Positions 25,393-33,579 of a stretch of DNA of 64,000 bases are shown piece after piece. The notes beneath the pieces are model-generated. The model saw nothing but the letters and a program-made list of their open reading frames with translations, made no database searches and was not told the DNA's origin. The position numbers were made by a program, and so were the translations under genes. Origin of the DNA: an uncultured Erythrobacter sp. (GTDB lineage Bacteria > Pseudomonadota > Alphaproteobacteria > Sphingomonadales > Sphingomonadaceae). The DNA lies in the NCBI GenBank assembly GCA_947488085.1, contig CANKYI010000001.1, positions 2,303,928 to 2,367,927 of the forward strand, written 5' to 3'. Position 1 is the first letter of the stretch. Each line of letters begins with the position of its first letter.

Positions 25393-28161
25393 ATGAAACT
25401 GCGTACCCCCTCACGCACAGGTCAGCGTACCTTTGCGGCATTTCTTCTTTGCTCTGCGGCGGCCACGCCGTTTGCTGCACACGCACAAGACGCTGGCGCC
25501 CTTGAAGAAAGCGCCGAAGAAGGCGGAAATCAAATCCTTGTTACAGGCTCGCGCATTCGCCGTCAGTCACAAGCTGACTTGGCATCGCCACTCGCAACGG
25601 TCGGGGCAGAAGCCATCGCCGATATCGGCGCACAGAACATTGGTGAGATCACTCAAACACTCACCATCAACAGTGGTGCTCAAAACAACCCTGATGCGTT
25701 CACCCAGGGCGGCACGACCGGGACATCTAACATCAACCTTCGTGGGCTTGGTGTTGCTTCCACTCTGATCCTGCTTGACGGAAAGCGTCAGACGCTATCT
25801 GCAGCGCCAACCAATGACGGCATCAATTTCGTCGACACCAGTTCGCTCGTGCCGCTTATCGCGGTTGAGCGGGTTGAGATCCTGAAGGACGGTGCATCTT
25901 CGCTCTATGGTTCGGATGCAGTTGCAGGCGTGGTGAACTTTATCACGCGCGATAGCTATGATGGGATCGTGGTTTCGGGCGAATACACTGAGCATCTCGG
26001 CTTCGGTGACTATTCGGAATACAACCTTCAAGCGCTAGGCGGCCTGAATATTGGCGATCTCAGCCTCATCGCCGCAGTAAGCTATGTCGACCGTTCTGCG
26101 CTCACAACTGCAGAGCGTCGCCTGTCTCAAGGCCCGATTTTCGACGCCGACGGGACGCCCACCTTCCTTGGCGATGATACCTCTTCGCTTGGTAATCCCG
26201 GCTCCTTCTTTGGTGTCCCTGGCTTCCCGGCAAGCGCACCTGTGCTTGATCCAGGATGCGCACAGGCGGGCGGCATCGCAGACGTGATTTCAGCAACACC
26301 TGCTGGTGTCCCTGATGTAGGCCTGTGCCGCTTTGATTTTGGTGAGTTCTTCAACCTCGTTCCAGACGAGGAGCGCATTACAGCCTTTGTTGGAGCGAAT
26401 GCAGACCTGTCTGACAGTGTACGTTTCAGCGCCGAAATCAGCTATGCTGATAACGAGGCTGTGCGTGGCAACTCACCCACATTCCCGTTCCTGCAATTGG
26501 GTCAGGCCGTTGTTCCTGATTTCAACCCGAACAACATTTTTGGCGCCAATGTGGTGTTCTTCGGTCGGGCGAGCGGAACCGGGGGAGAGGTCTCTCCAGC
26601 GACCTTCACATCGGAAACTCTACGCGTTTCAACCACACTGGAAGGCGACTTTGATAGCTTCCTACAAAACGGCCTTTGGAATGTCAGCCTGACATTCGCC
26701 GACAACAACTTCACCGGCAATACAGAGGACACTGTTCGCGATCGCTTCGCCTGCGCATTGCGCGGTTTCAACGCGTCTCCGGCCTTCAATGCGGCGACCG
26801 GGCTTGATTGCACTGCAAGCAACCCGTTCCTCACCGCCAACGGGGCGACAATTCCGGCTGACGGCACATTCTTCAATCCATTCGCTTCGGCCTTGGCCGG
26901 CGGTGGTAACACCAATGCGGCGTTGTTGGATTACATCACTGAGTTTTCCCAATCGAACCGCGAAGCAGAATTGTTCGTAGTCGAAGGGTTCATCTCTGGT
27001 GAGCTGTTCGAGCTGCCATCTGGCCCGGTCGGCATCGCCGTAGGTGGACAATATCGTGATCAACGGATTTCGGCGAGTTTCGATGGCATTTCCGCAAATG
27101 ACGGCTTTGCCTTCCTGATTGGCGAGCAAGCCTTCGACGGCGGACAAGATGTCTACGCAGTGTTTGGCGAATTGAATGTGCCTTTGGCAGACTTCGTCGA
27201 TCTGCAACTCGCAGTGCGGTATGAAGATTACGGCAGTCAGGGCGGCAGCACGCTTGATCCGAAAGCCGCACTCCTCCTGCGTCCGACAGATTGGTTGTCA
27301 CTGCGCGGGTCCTATTCGACCTCCTTCCGTGCGCCTTCAACCTTCCAGTTGCAGGGCCAGTCGACAACGCTTCAGCAAGTCTCTGACCCGAACAATGGCG
27401 GGGCCAATGCCTTTGTCGCAGTGCGCGCCGTTGGCAATCCTAACCTCGTTCCAGAAGATTCAACCGCGTATAATCTCGGCTTCACTCTCGAACCTCTTTT
27501 CGGGTTTGAGATCAGCGCAGATTACTACAACTTTGAGTTTGAAGATGCTATCGTTCAAACCGCGCCGCAGTCCATCGTTGATGCCGATCCAAACGGCGTA
27601 AACGTCATCCGCAGCCCGGCCGGCACGATCATTCAGGTCAATAACAGCTATGTAAACGCGGCGAGCGTTGCGACGTCCGGTGTCGACTTCTCAGTTCGGT
27701 ATCGCGTTGATGCAGGGTTCGGCACAATCACGCCGAGCATCGAAGGCAGCTATGTTTTCGAATATGATCTGCAAACAACAGCGGGCGGTGCAGTGACCGA
27801 TGGCGCCGGTAATCGCAACTTCACCAATTTCGGTTCGCCAACTCCGGAGCTGCGCTTCAATGCAGGTCTTCAGGTTGAAGCGGGTGCACACTCGTTGAAC
27901 ATCTTTGGCCGCTACATCGACAGCTATCTGGACGACCAAAATGGCGGTGCGGATATCGGCAGCGATTTCCGAGTCGACATTCAATACAGCGTTGCGATCA
28001 ACGAATTCTTTGATCGTGACAAGCTGATCCAGCTGACGGTTGGCGCTCGTAACGTCTTTAACGAGCTACCACCGCGAGTTGCCACCAATGGCGGCTTTGA
28101 CAGCCGGGTCCATGATCCACGCGGTGCATTGTTCACGGTCGGATTGACCAGCGAATTCTAA
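25393..28161 (+). CDS. TonB-dependent outer-membrane receptor
   Basis: 922-residue receptor with a signal peptide (MKLRTPSRTGQRTFAAFLLC ... AAHAQ). A plug domain covers about residues 45-180 (ILVTGSRIRRQSQADLASPL as TonB-box region, NINLRGLGVASTLILLDGKR, VERVEILKDGASSLYGSDAV) and a 22-strand barrel ends in FTVGLTSEF with the terminal Phe needed for outer-membrane assembly. The plug ends at AGVVNFITR. Cysteines paired in long loops are typical of sphingomonad receptors of this subtype. The ligand (siderophore, sugar, peptide or other) is not evident and no transport genes adjoin. The ATG at 25393 gives the signal peptide; the frame open from 25219 overlaps glnD. It ends at a strong terminator. 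Confidence 0.93.
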   Translation: MKLRTPSRTGQRTFAAFLLCSAAATPFAAHAQDAGALEESAEEGGNQILVTGSRIRRQSQADLASPLATVGAEAIADIGAQNIGEITQTLTINSGAQNNPDAFTQGGTTGTSNINLRGLGVASTLILLDGKRQTLSAAPTNDGINFVDTSSLVPLIAVERVEILKDGASSLYGSDAVAGVVNFITRDSYDGIVVSGEYTEHLGFGDYSEYNLQALGGLNIGDLSLIAAVSYVDRSALTTAERRLSQGPIFDADGTPTFLGDDTSSLGNPGSFFGVPGFPASAPVLDPGCAQAGGIADVISATPAGVPDVGLCRFDFGEFFNLVPDEERITAFVGANADLSDSVRFSAEISYADNEAVRGNSPTFPFLQLGQAVVPDFNPNNIFGANVVFFGRASGTGGEVSPATFTSETLRVSTTLEGDFDSFLQNGLWNVSLTFADNNFTGNTEDTVRDRFACALRGFNASPAFNAATGLDCTASNPFLTANGATIPADGTFFNPFASALAGGGNTNAALLDYITEFSQSNREAELFVVEGFISGELFELPSGPVGIAVGGQYRDQRISASFDGISANDGFAFLIGEQAFDGGQDVYAVFGELNVPLADFVDLQLAVRYEDYGSQGGSTLDPKAALLLRPTDWLSLRGSYSTSFRAPSTFQLQGQSTTLQQVSDPNNGGANAFVAVRAVGNPNLVPEDSTAYNLGFTLEPLFGFEISADYYNFEFEDAIVQTAPQSIVDADPNGVNVIRSPAGTIIQVNNSYVNAASVATSGVDFSVRYRVDAGFGTITPSIEGSYVFEYDLQTTAGGAVTDGAGNRNFTNFGSPTPELRFNAGLQVEAGAHSLNIFGRYIDSYLDDQNGGADIGSDFRVDIQYSVAINEFFDRDKLIQLTVGARNVFNELPPRVATNGGFDSRVHDPRGALFTVGLTSEF

Positions 28162-28185
28162 GGGATCGCAGTATCTGAAATGAGA

Positions 28186-28214
28186 GGGCGCTCCGGCAAC
28201 GGGGCGCCCTTTTT
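28186..28214 (+). terminator. Rho-independent terminator of the TonB receptor gene
   Basis: A 10-base stem GGGCGCTCCG (28186-28195) / CGGGGCGCCC (28200-28209), one G-T wobble, closes on a GCAA tetraloop and is followed by TTTTT (28210-28214). The T-run touches the stop codon of the minus-strand gene that ends at 28214. Confidence 0.9.
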
Positions 28215-28672
28215 CATTGGTCGCTCATTATCAAGAGCAGCGCGATCACTTGCTCGTCGAACCCAACAAAACCCCATTCGACCGCCCCACCTGCAATGGG
28301 ATTCCACAATCCGTCATAGCGGTTGGAGACTATCGTGCGGCTCGCAGGGTCAAACAGGTCCAGAAATTCGCGCGCGCATCGGGCCGCGACATCATCTGTC
28401 AGCCAAGGGCGATTTGGGTTGTCAATGTCCTGGGCCAGCGCGCTGTGAAGCTCCTTCAGAGCAGAACGTGGTTCGGACGGCTCCGCCCCTGCATCGAGCA
28501 ATTCCCAGTTATATCCAATCGCTGCAAACCCAAGCGACTGCACAAACTCATCCGCAGTCTTTGCATGACCCGTGGGTTGTGTGGCCACTGCTGCGTGGCG
28601 GACTACAGCTTTCGCGCCATTGTTGAGGGTCGGGAGCCATTTATCTGCAAAATCCTCGGTGCGCTTCATCAA
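28214..28672 (-). CDS. Conserved-looking protein of unknown function next to yggS
   Basis: 152 residues, soluble, no signal peptide or membrane segment. I do not recognise a domain. Visible features are an N-terminal helix-rich half with AAIGYNWELLDAGAEPSEPR, a middle HSALAQDIDNPNRPW and the C-terminal GLWNPIAGGAVEWGFVGFDE. Its start overlaps the end of the yggS-like gene by four bases (ATGA), and codon use matches the surroundings, which supports it as a real coupled gene. A role connected with pyridoxal phosphate balance is possible from position only. Confidence 0.65.
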   Translation of the reverse strand: MMKRTEDFADKWLPTLNNGAKAVVRHAAVATQPTGHAKTADEFVQSLGFAAIGYNWELLDAGAEPSEPRSALKELHSALAQDIDNPNRPWLTDDVAARCAREFLDLFDPASRTIVSNRYDGLWNPIAGGAVEWGFVGFDEQVIALLLIMSDQ

Positions 28673-29346
28673 CCGCCCCGCGCACCGAATAAGGCCGTAC
28701 CCACGCGCACATGCGTCGCGCCCAATTGAACGGCGGTTTCATAGTCGCTGCTCATGCCCATGGAGAGGCCCATGCTCTCACCCGCAACACCATTATCGAC
28801 TGCCAGCTTGGCAAGAAACGCAAAGAACGGGGCGGCCTCTGTACCCGCGGGAGGTAGGCACATCAGGCCCGCAAGCGGAATATCTGCATCGCGAACTTTC
28901 ACCAGAAACGCGGGCAGTTCGGCAATCGGACAGCCGCCTTTTTGCTCTTCATCGCCGATATTGACCTGCACAAAGCACGGCACGCGGCGATCCGCCTTAT
29001 CCATTGCTTTGGCCAAGGCCTTAAGCAAGCTCCCCCGGTCGAGCGAGTGGATCACATCGAACAAAGCGACGGCTTCATCGGCCTTGTTTGATTGCAACTG
29101 CCCGATCAGATGCAATTCGGTGTCTGGATATTCGTCGCGCAACTCCGGCCATTTGCCCTGTGCCTCGTGAACCCGATTTTCGCCAAAGACCCGGTGTCCG
29201 ACCTCAAGCAGAGGGGTGATCCTTTCCACAGGATGAGTCTTACTCACCGCAATCAAGGTCACGTCCTCGGGCTTGCGCCGCGAGGGTTTGCACATGCGCG
29301 CAATATTGGCTTGAACTTGATCGAGACGGCTGGCTGCACTTTCCAT
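28669..29346 (-). CDS. YggS/PROSC family pyridoxal-phosphate homeostasis protein
   Basis: 225 residues forming a single alanine-racemase-like TIM barrel without the second domain. Hallmarks are IAVSKTHPVERI with the PLP-binding Lys (about residue 35), FGENRVHEAQGKW, HLIGQLQSNKADEAV, VQVNIGDEEQKGG, LAGLMCLPP and the phosphate-binding SMGMSSDYETAVQLGATHVR. These proteins bind PLP and buffer its free pool and related amino-acid metabolism, with no catalytic reaction established. It is divergent from the thiamine-phosphate-synthase-like gene and precedes, with overlap, the unknown gene at 28214-28672. Confidence 0.93.
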   Translation of the reverse strand: MESAASRLDQVQANIARMCKPSRRKPEDVTLIAVSKTHPVERITPLLEVGHRVFGENRVHEAQGKWPELRDEYPDTELHLIGQLQSNKADEAVALFDVIHSLDRGSLLKALAKAMDKADRRVPCFVQVNIGDEEQKGGCPIAELPAFLVKVRDADIPLAGLMCLPPAGTEAAPFFAFLAKLAVDNGVAGESMGLSMGMSSDYETAVQLGATHVRVGTALFGARGG

Positions 29347-29356
29347 AGCTTTGCGC

Positions 29357-29362
29357 TATAAT
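29357..29362 (+). promoter_or_regulatory. Possible -10 element (TATAAT) of the thiE-like gene
   Basis: A perfect TATAAT lies in the 22-base gap region between the divergent yggS-like and thiE-like genes. No good -35 is seen 17 bases upstream. If used, transcription would begin about at the GTG at 29369, predicting a leaderless message. Confidence 0.35.
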
Positions 29363-29368
29363 GCCAAG

Positions 29369-29917
29369 GTGCATAATTCAAAGCCCAACTCCCAAGAATT
29401 GCCGCGCCAATGGCTGATTTCTGATGAGCGCAATGACGCAGTATTGGAGCGCGCGCTGAGCCGTATGCCGCGTGGCAGTGGGTTGATCTATCGCCACTAT
29501 CACCTTGGCGACCCAGAGCGTTGGATTCGGTTTCGTACACTGCGCCGCGTGGCAAAGGCCCTAGGGCACACCGTAATCCTAGCCGACAGCGCGTTGACCG
29601 CCAGCGAATGGGGCGCAGATGGCATTTATGGCAGCTCACGCTCACTGTGCCCGAAACGCGCGGGATTGCTTCATCTGGCTACAGCGCACAATGCGCGTGA
29701 GATCGGTCTTGCTAATCGCTTCGGTGCAGATGCGGTGCTGCTCTCACCGGTATTTGCCACTCGCTCGCATCCTGGCGGTGTTGTCTTGGGCGTAGCGCGG
29801 TTTCGATTGTTGGCGCAGCTATCATGCGTTCCAGTCATCGCGCTGGGCGGGATGAGTGACCACCGGGCCCGCACACTCAACTGGCCAAATTGGGCGGCGA
29901 TTGACGGGTTGAGCTGA
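29369..29917 (+). CDS. Thiamine-phosphate-synthase-like (ThiE/TenI superfamily) protein
   Basis: About 182 residues with the TIM-barrel pattern of thiamine phosphate synthases. It has an opening RQWLISDERND, GSGLIYRHYHL, then ILADSALTASEWGADGIYGS (family: ADGVHLG), HLATAHNAREIGLANRFGAD (SCH..EE...A...GADY), LLSPVFATRSHPGGVVLGVA (GP...T.TK) and VPVIALGGMSDHRA (ALGGI). The protein is shorter than typical ThiE (about 210) and several catalytic residues differ, so it may be a TenI-like or specialised member. GTG at 29369 or TTG at 29351 may start it; neither has a Shine-Dalgarno sequence. It stands alone upstream of ftsK. Confidence 0.7.
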   Translation: MHNSKPNSQELPRQWLISDERNDAVLERALSRMPRGSGLIYRHYHLGDPERWIRFRTLRRVAKALGHTVILADSALTASEWGADGIYGSSRSLCPKRAGLLHLATAHNAREIGLANRFGADAVLLSPVFATRSHPGGVVLGVARFRLLAQLSCVPVIALGGMSDHRARTLNWPNWAAIDGLS

Positions 29918-30006
29918 ATGCGGCTCGACGCTGTTTGCTTGACCGGAGTCCAGCAAAGATTCATGGTGTGTTCCGAATACGTCCGTTACTTCAGGAACAC
30001 CTTTTA

Positions 30007-32403
30007 ATGGCGACCCGCGCTATGAACACTCGCAATTCTTCCGCTGACTGGCGCATTGGCCTGCGCCGTTCGATCCGCCGGGCTGTGCAGATGACTGGCG
30101 CAGGCGTGTTGTTGATCGCCACGATGTTCCTCGCGCTTGCATTGGCAAGCTACACGCAAACCGACCCTAGCCCCTCAACAGCGGCGGCCAGCGATTCTGT
30201 CAGCAATTGGATGGGCAGCTGGGGCGCATGGACAGCCGATCGAGTGTTGTTCGCATTTGGCTTGCCGGGCGTATTGCTCTTACCGTTGCTCTATATCTCA
30301 GCGCGCAAATTGTGGCGCGCGGTTGAGCTGGACGATGATGTTGAGCGCTCCGAGAACACGCGCTGGTGGTTGCCAACCGGGCTTTTGCTGATTGCGATCA
30401 TGCTGTTTGGCACTGTGCTCTCGCTTGGCTTTGGCCAGTCGGGCGGAACACTGCCTGCACAATTGGGCGGCGTGTCGGGCCTGTTGGGTGCGACAGGGAT
30501 TGAGGCGGTTGCAAACCGGTTTGGCGAGGGTGCATCGGGCTGGATCATTCTGGCTGGCGCACTGTTATGCCTGGCAGGCGGCACCGCTTTAGCGACGCGT
30601 GTATTTGCAATCGATTGGCGGGTGTTGATGACCCTTCCCAATTTCGTCACTGGCAGCGCGATTGGCGGATCGATCCTTTCACGCCTGCCGTTCGGAAAAC
30701 GCGACCCGCAACTGACCTTTGCAGGCGATGACCCTGTGGCAGAGCCCGCTCCGAAAGCTCGCCGTAAGTCTAACCCCGTGCCTGACAGTGTCGACGCAGC
30801 GCCGCGCCGCGCGCCGGAGATCAGCGATCCGTCCGCGCCTCCCAAACGTGCAGAGCCTGCCAAGAAAAACCAGCGCGACATGTTTGCGACCTATGATTTG
30901 CCGAGCCTTGATCTGCTCGCCGATCCGCCGGCTGATAACGCGCCGAAACTCGATAAGCTTGCGCTGGAACGCAATGCCCGGCTGCTCGAAAACGTACTCG
31001 ACGACTTTAACGTTAAGGGCGAAATCACCGCCGTCCGCACTGGCCCGGTCGTCACCATGTACGAATTGGAACCCGCACCAGGCATCAAAGCCAGCCGTGT
31101 CGTGGGCCTAGCAGAAGACATTGCCCGCAATATGAGTGCGATCAGCGCACGCGTGTCCCCCATTCCGGGCAAGACGGTCATGGGCATCGAACTGCCCAAT
31201 AATGATCGCCAAATGGTGATGCTGCGAGAGCTCGCCGCATCCGCTGATTTTGCCGAAGCCAAAGGCAATCTGCCCATCATTCTGGGCAAGGACATTGCGG
31301 GCGAGCCGATCATCGCCGACCTTGCTGCGATGCCTCACTTGCTGGTCGCGGGTACCACGGGCTCGGGTAAATCCGTGGGTTTGAACTGCATCATCCTGTC
31401 ACTGCTCTATCACTTCACGCCCGCCGAATGCCGGATGATCCTGATCGATCCTAAGGTCCTCGAACTTGCTAGCTATGACGATATTCCGCACCTCCTCTCT
31501 CCCGTTGTGACAGAGCCGCACAAATCGGTGCGTGCGCTTAAATGGGCGGTTGAGGAAATGGAGCGCCGCTATCGCATGATGAGCAGCGTCAATTCGCGCA
31601 ACATCAACAGCTTTAACGAGAAAGTCAGCGCCGCGATTGCCAAGGGCAAGCCGCTGGGCCGCCGAGTGCAGACAGGCTTTGACCCCGATACTGGCGAGCA
31701 ATTGTTTGAGGAAGAACAGCTCGACTACGCGCCGCTGCCGCAGATCGTTTTGATCGTCGATGAGCTGGCCGATTTGATGGTGACCGTCGGCAAAGAGATC
31801 GAGGTTCTGATCCAGCGGCTCAGCCAGAAATCACGCGCCGCTGGCATCCACCTGATCATGGCGACACAGCGTCCATCAGTCGATGTCATCACCGGTGTGA
31901 TCAAGGCGAACCTCCCAACCCGGATCAGCTTTAAAGTCACCAGCCGGATCGACAGCCGCACGATCCTTGGCGAACAGGGTGCCGAACAGCTGCTTGGCCG
32001 GGGCGATATGCTCTACAAGCCGAACACTGGCGCAACCGTGCGTGTGCACGGCCCATTTGTCTCCGACGAAGAGGTAGAAGCAGTAGCGGACTTCTGGCGC
32101 GCACAAGGAACGCCGGAATATGTCGATGCTGTTACCGAAGAACCCGAAGATGGCGGTGGCCTCAATTTCGAAGACGAATTGACGGCCAGCGACAATCCCG
32201 AAGAGCGCAAATATCGCCAAGCGTGCCAGATCGTGATCGAGAATCAGAAGGCATCTGGGTCGTGGCTCCAGCGCCAGATGGGCGTCGGTTACAACACTGC
32301 TGCCAAATGGATTGAACGGATGGAAAGTGAAGGCTTAGTCGGACCCGCCAACCATGTTGGTCGGCGCGAAATCTTCCGCGATCAAGACGGCAATCCTATC
32401 TAA
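30007..32403 (+). CDS. ftsK: DNA translocase FtsK
   Basis: 798-residue membrane-anchored DNA pump that clears chromosome termini through the septum and activates XerCD recombination. Residues about 20-190 hold four to five membrane segments, followed by a short Pro-rich linker (about 225-300), much shorter than in E. coli. The alpha/beta motor comes next (Walker A VAGTTGSGKSVGLNC near residue 450; Walker B IVLIVDELADLMV; ATQRPSVDVITGVIKANLPT) and a C-terminal winged-helix gamma domain (SWLQRQMGVGYNTAAKWIER) that reads polar chromosome sequences. The ATG at 30007 is used. It is convergent with pstS, with only 11 bases between. Confidence 0.96.
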   Translation: MATRAMNTRNSSADWRIGLRRSIRRAVQMTGAGVLLIATMFLALALASYTQTDPSPSTAAASDSVSNWMGSWGAWTADRVLFAFGLPGVLLLPLLYISARKLWRAVELDDDVERSENTRWWLPTGLLLIAIMLFGTVLSLGFGQSGGTLPAQLGGVSGLLGATGIEAVANRFGEGASGWIILAGALLCLAGGTALATRVFAIDWRVLMTLPNFVTGSAIGGSILSRLPFGKRDPQLTFAGDDPVAEPAPKARRKSNPVPDSVDAAPRRAPEISDPSAPPKRAEPAKKNQRDMFATYDLPSLDLLADPPADNAPKLDKLALERNARLLENVLDDFNVKGEITAVRTGPVVTMYELEPAPGIKASRVVGLAEDIARNMSAISARVSPIPGKTVMGIELPNNDRQMVMLRELAASADFAEAKGNLPIILGKDIAGEPIIADLAAMPHLLVAGTTGSGKSVGLNCIILSLLYHFTPAECRMILIDPKVLELASYDDIPHLLSPVVTEPHKSVRALKWAVEEMERRYRMMSSVNSRNINSFNEKVSAAIAKGKPLGRRVQTGFDPDTGEQLFEEEQLDYAPLPQIVLIVDELADLMVTVGKEIEVLIQRLSQKSRAAGIHLIMATQRPSVDVITGVIKANLPTRISFKVTSRIDSRTILGEQGAEQLLGRGDMLYKPNTGATVRVHGPFVSDEEVEAVADFWRAQGTPEYVDAVTEEPEDGGGLNFEDELTASDNPEERKYRQACQIVIENQKASGSWLQRQMGVGYNTAAKWIERMESEGLVGPANHVGRREIFRDQDGNPI

Positions 32404-32414
32404 GGGCTTAGCGC

Positions 32415-33485
32415 TTACTCAGCGGCTGCCGTTTCCACTGGGGCTTCACCGCTCAACTCTTCGCGGGTTAGCGTCAGTTGCTCATTCACTTTCCGCTCGT
32501 TCGCAGCCATCGCATCCGCGGGCGATGCCACCATGCCAATCGAAGCCAACGGGCCACCGAGCGACCAGCTGCGGATCCATTCCTGCAGGTAGAGATCGAG
32601 GCCAGGAATGGCGCGCATATGCGCTTTCTTCACATAGACATAGAGTGGGCGGGCACCCGGATAGGAAAAATTGGAGATGTTATCATAGGTCGGGTCGACC
32701 CCGCTCATCGGCAGACCTTGCACCTTGTCGGAATTTTCATCGAGATAGGAGAAGCCAAACACGCCAACCGAGCGTGGATTGCTTTCAATTTTTTGCACAA
32801 TCAGATTATCTTGCTCACCCTGATCGACATAGGCACCGTCGGAGCGAACCTCAGTGCAGATTTGCTGATGACGGTCTTTATCCTCGTCCTTCAACGCTTC
32901 CATTGCGGGGTCGGTGTCACAGCCAACTTCCAGCACCAGTTCCTTCAACGCATCGCGGGTGCCCGATGTGCTGGGCGGGCCATAGACGAGGATCGGCTCC
33001 GCCGGCAGCGAGGGGTCGACGTCCGCCCACGTTTCGGCGGTCTGTTCGCGGCCATAGGGGTTTGCGGCGAGCGCTTCGTACACCGTCTTGGGCGACAGGT
33101 TCAGCACGATCCCACCCTGCGCCGATGCAAAGGCGATCCCATCCAGACCAACCTGCAGCTCAATAATGTCAGTGACACCGGCGGCCTGACACTTGTCATA
33201 CTCGGTCGCCTTCATGCGGCGTGACGCATTGGCCATATCGGGCGTTTCTGCACCAATACCCTGACAAAAAAGTTGAATCCCGCCGCCGGTTCCGGTCGAT
33301 TCAATCAGCGGCGATTTGTAATCGGGATTTGAGCGGGCGAAGCTCTCCGCAACCTGTTTGGCAAACGGATAGACGGTCGATGAGCCGACCGCGCGGATCG
33401 AATCGCGTGAGCCACCCTGTCCGCATCCGGTCAAAGCCAAGGCCAAAGTGCCTACAAAACCGATCAAATATTTGTTGTTCGCCAT
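32415..33485 (-). CDS. PstS-like phosphate-binding lipoprotein
   Basis: 356-residue periplasmic substrate-binding protein with a lipobox (LALTGCG; Cys21), so probably lipid-anchored after processing by Lgt. Phosphate-type features are IRAVGSSTVYPFAKQVAESF, ESTGTGGGIQLFCQG (phosphate loop), YGPPSTSGTRDALKELVLE and VGVFGFSYLDEN, consistent with the PstS family, class with large C-terminal extension. No pstCAB, phoU or phoBR genes are close, so it is an orphan. The C-terminal tail (EELSGEAPVETAAAE) is disordered. The 5' leader carries a hairpin over the ribosome-binding site (see separate entry). Confidence 0.88.
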   Translation of the reverse strand: MANNKYLIGFVGTLALALTGCGQGGSRDSIRAVGSSTVYPFAKQVAESFARSNPDYKSPLIESTGTGGGIQLFCQGIGAETPDMANASRRMKATEYDKCQAAGVTDIIELQVGLDGIAFASAQGGIVLNLSPKTVYEALAANPYGREQTAETWADVDPSLPAEPILVYGPPSTSGTRDALKELVLEVGCDTDPAMEALKDEDKDRHQQICTEVRSDGAYVDQGEQDNLIVQKIESNPRSVGVFGFSYLDENSDKVQGLPMSGVDPTYDNISNFSYPGARPLYVYVKKAHMRAIPGLDLYLQEWIRSWSLGGPLASIGMVASPADAMAANERKVNEQLTLTREELSGEAPVETAAAE

Positions 33486-33520
33486 GGAATCCTCGCACGC
33501 CCAGACATCGGGCGAATTCC
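33486..33520 (-). promoter_or_regulatory. Leader hairpin masking the pstS ribosome-binding site
   Basis: On the minus strand GGAATTCGC (33520-33512) pairs with GCGAggATTCC (33496-33486), the two-base GG bulge being part of the GAGG Shine-Dalgarno. The paired ATTCC abuts the ATG at 33485. An alternative inner stem CGCCC/GGGCG exists. The two folds are mutually exclusive, which could allow switching. Confidence 0.45.
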
Positions 33521-33579
33521 ATGCGCTGCTAGTGTGTGTCTATGACAAGGGCATGACGCAAGGGAATGCGGCGGACAGT

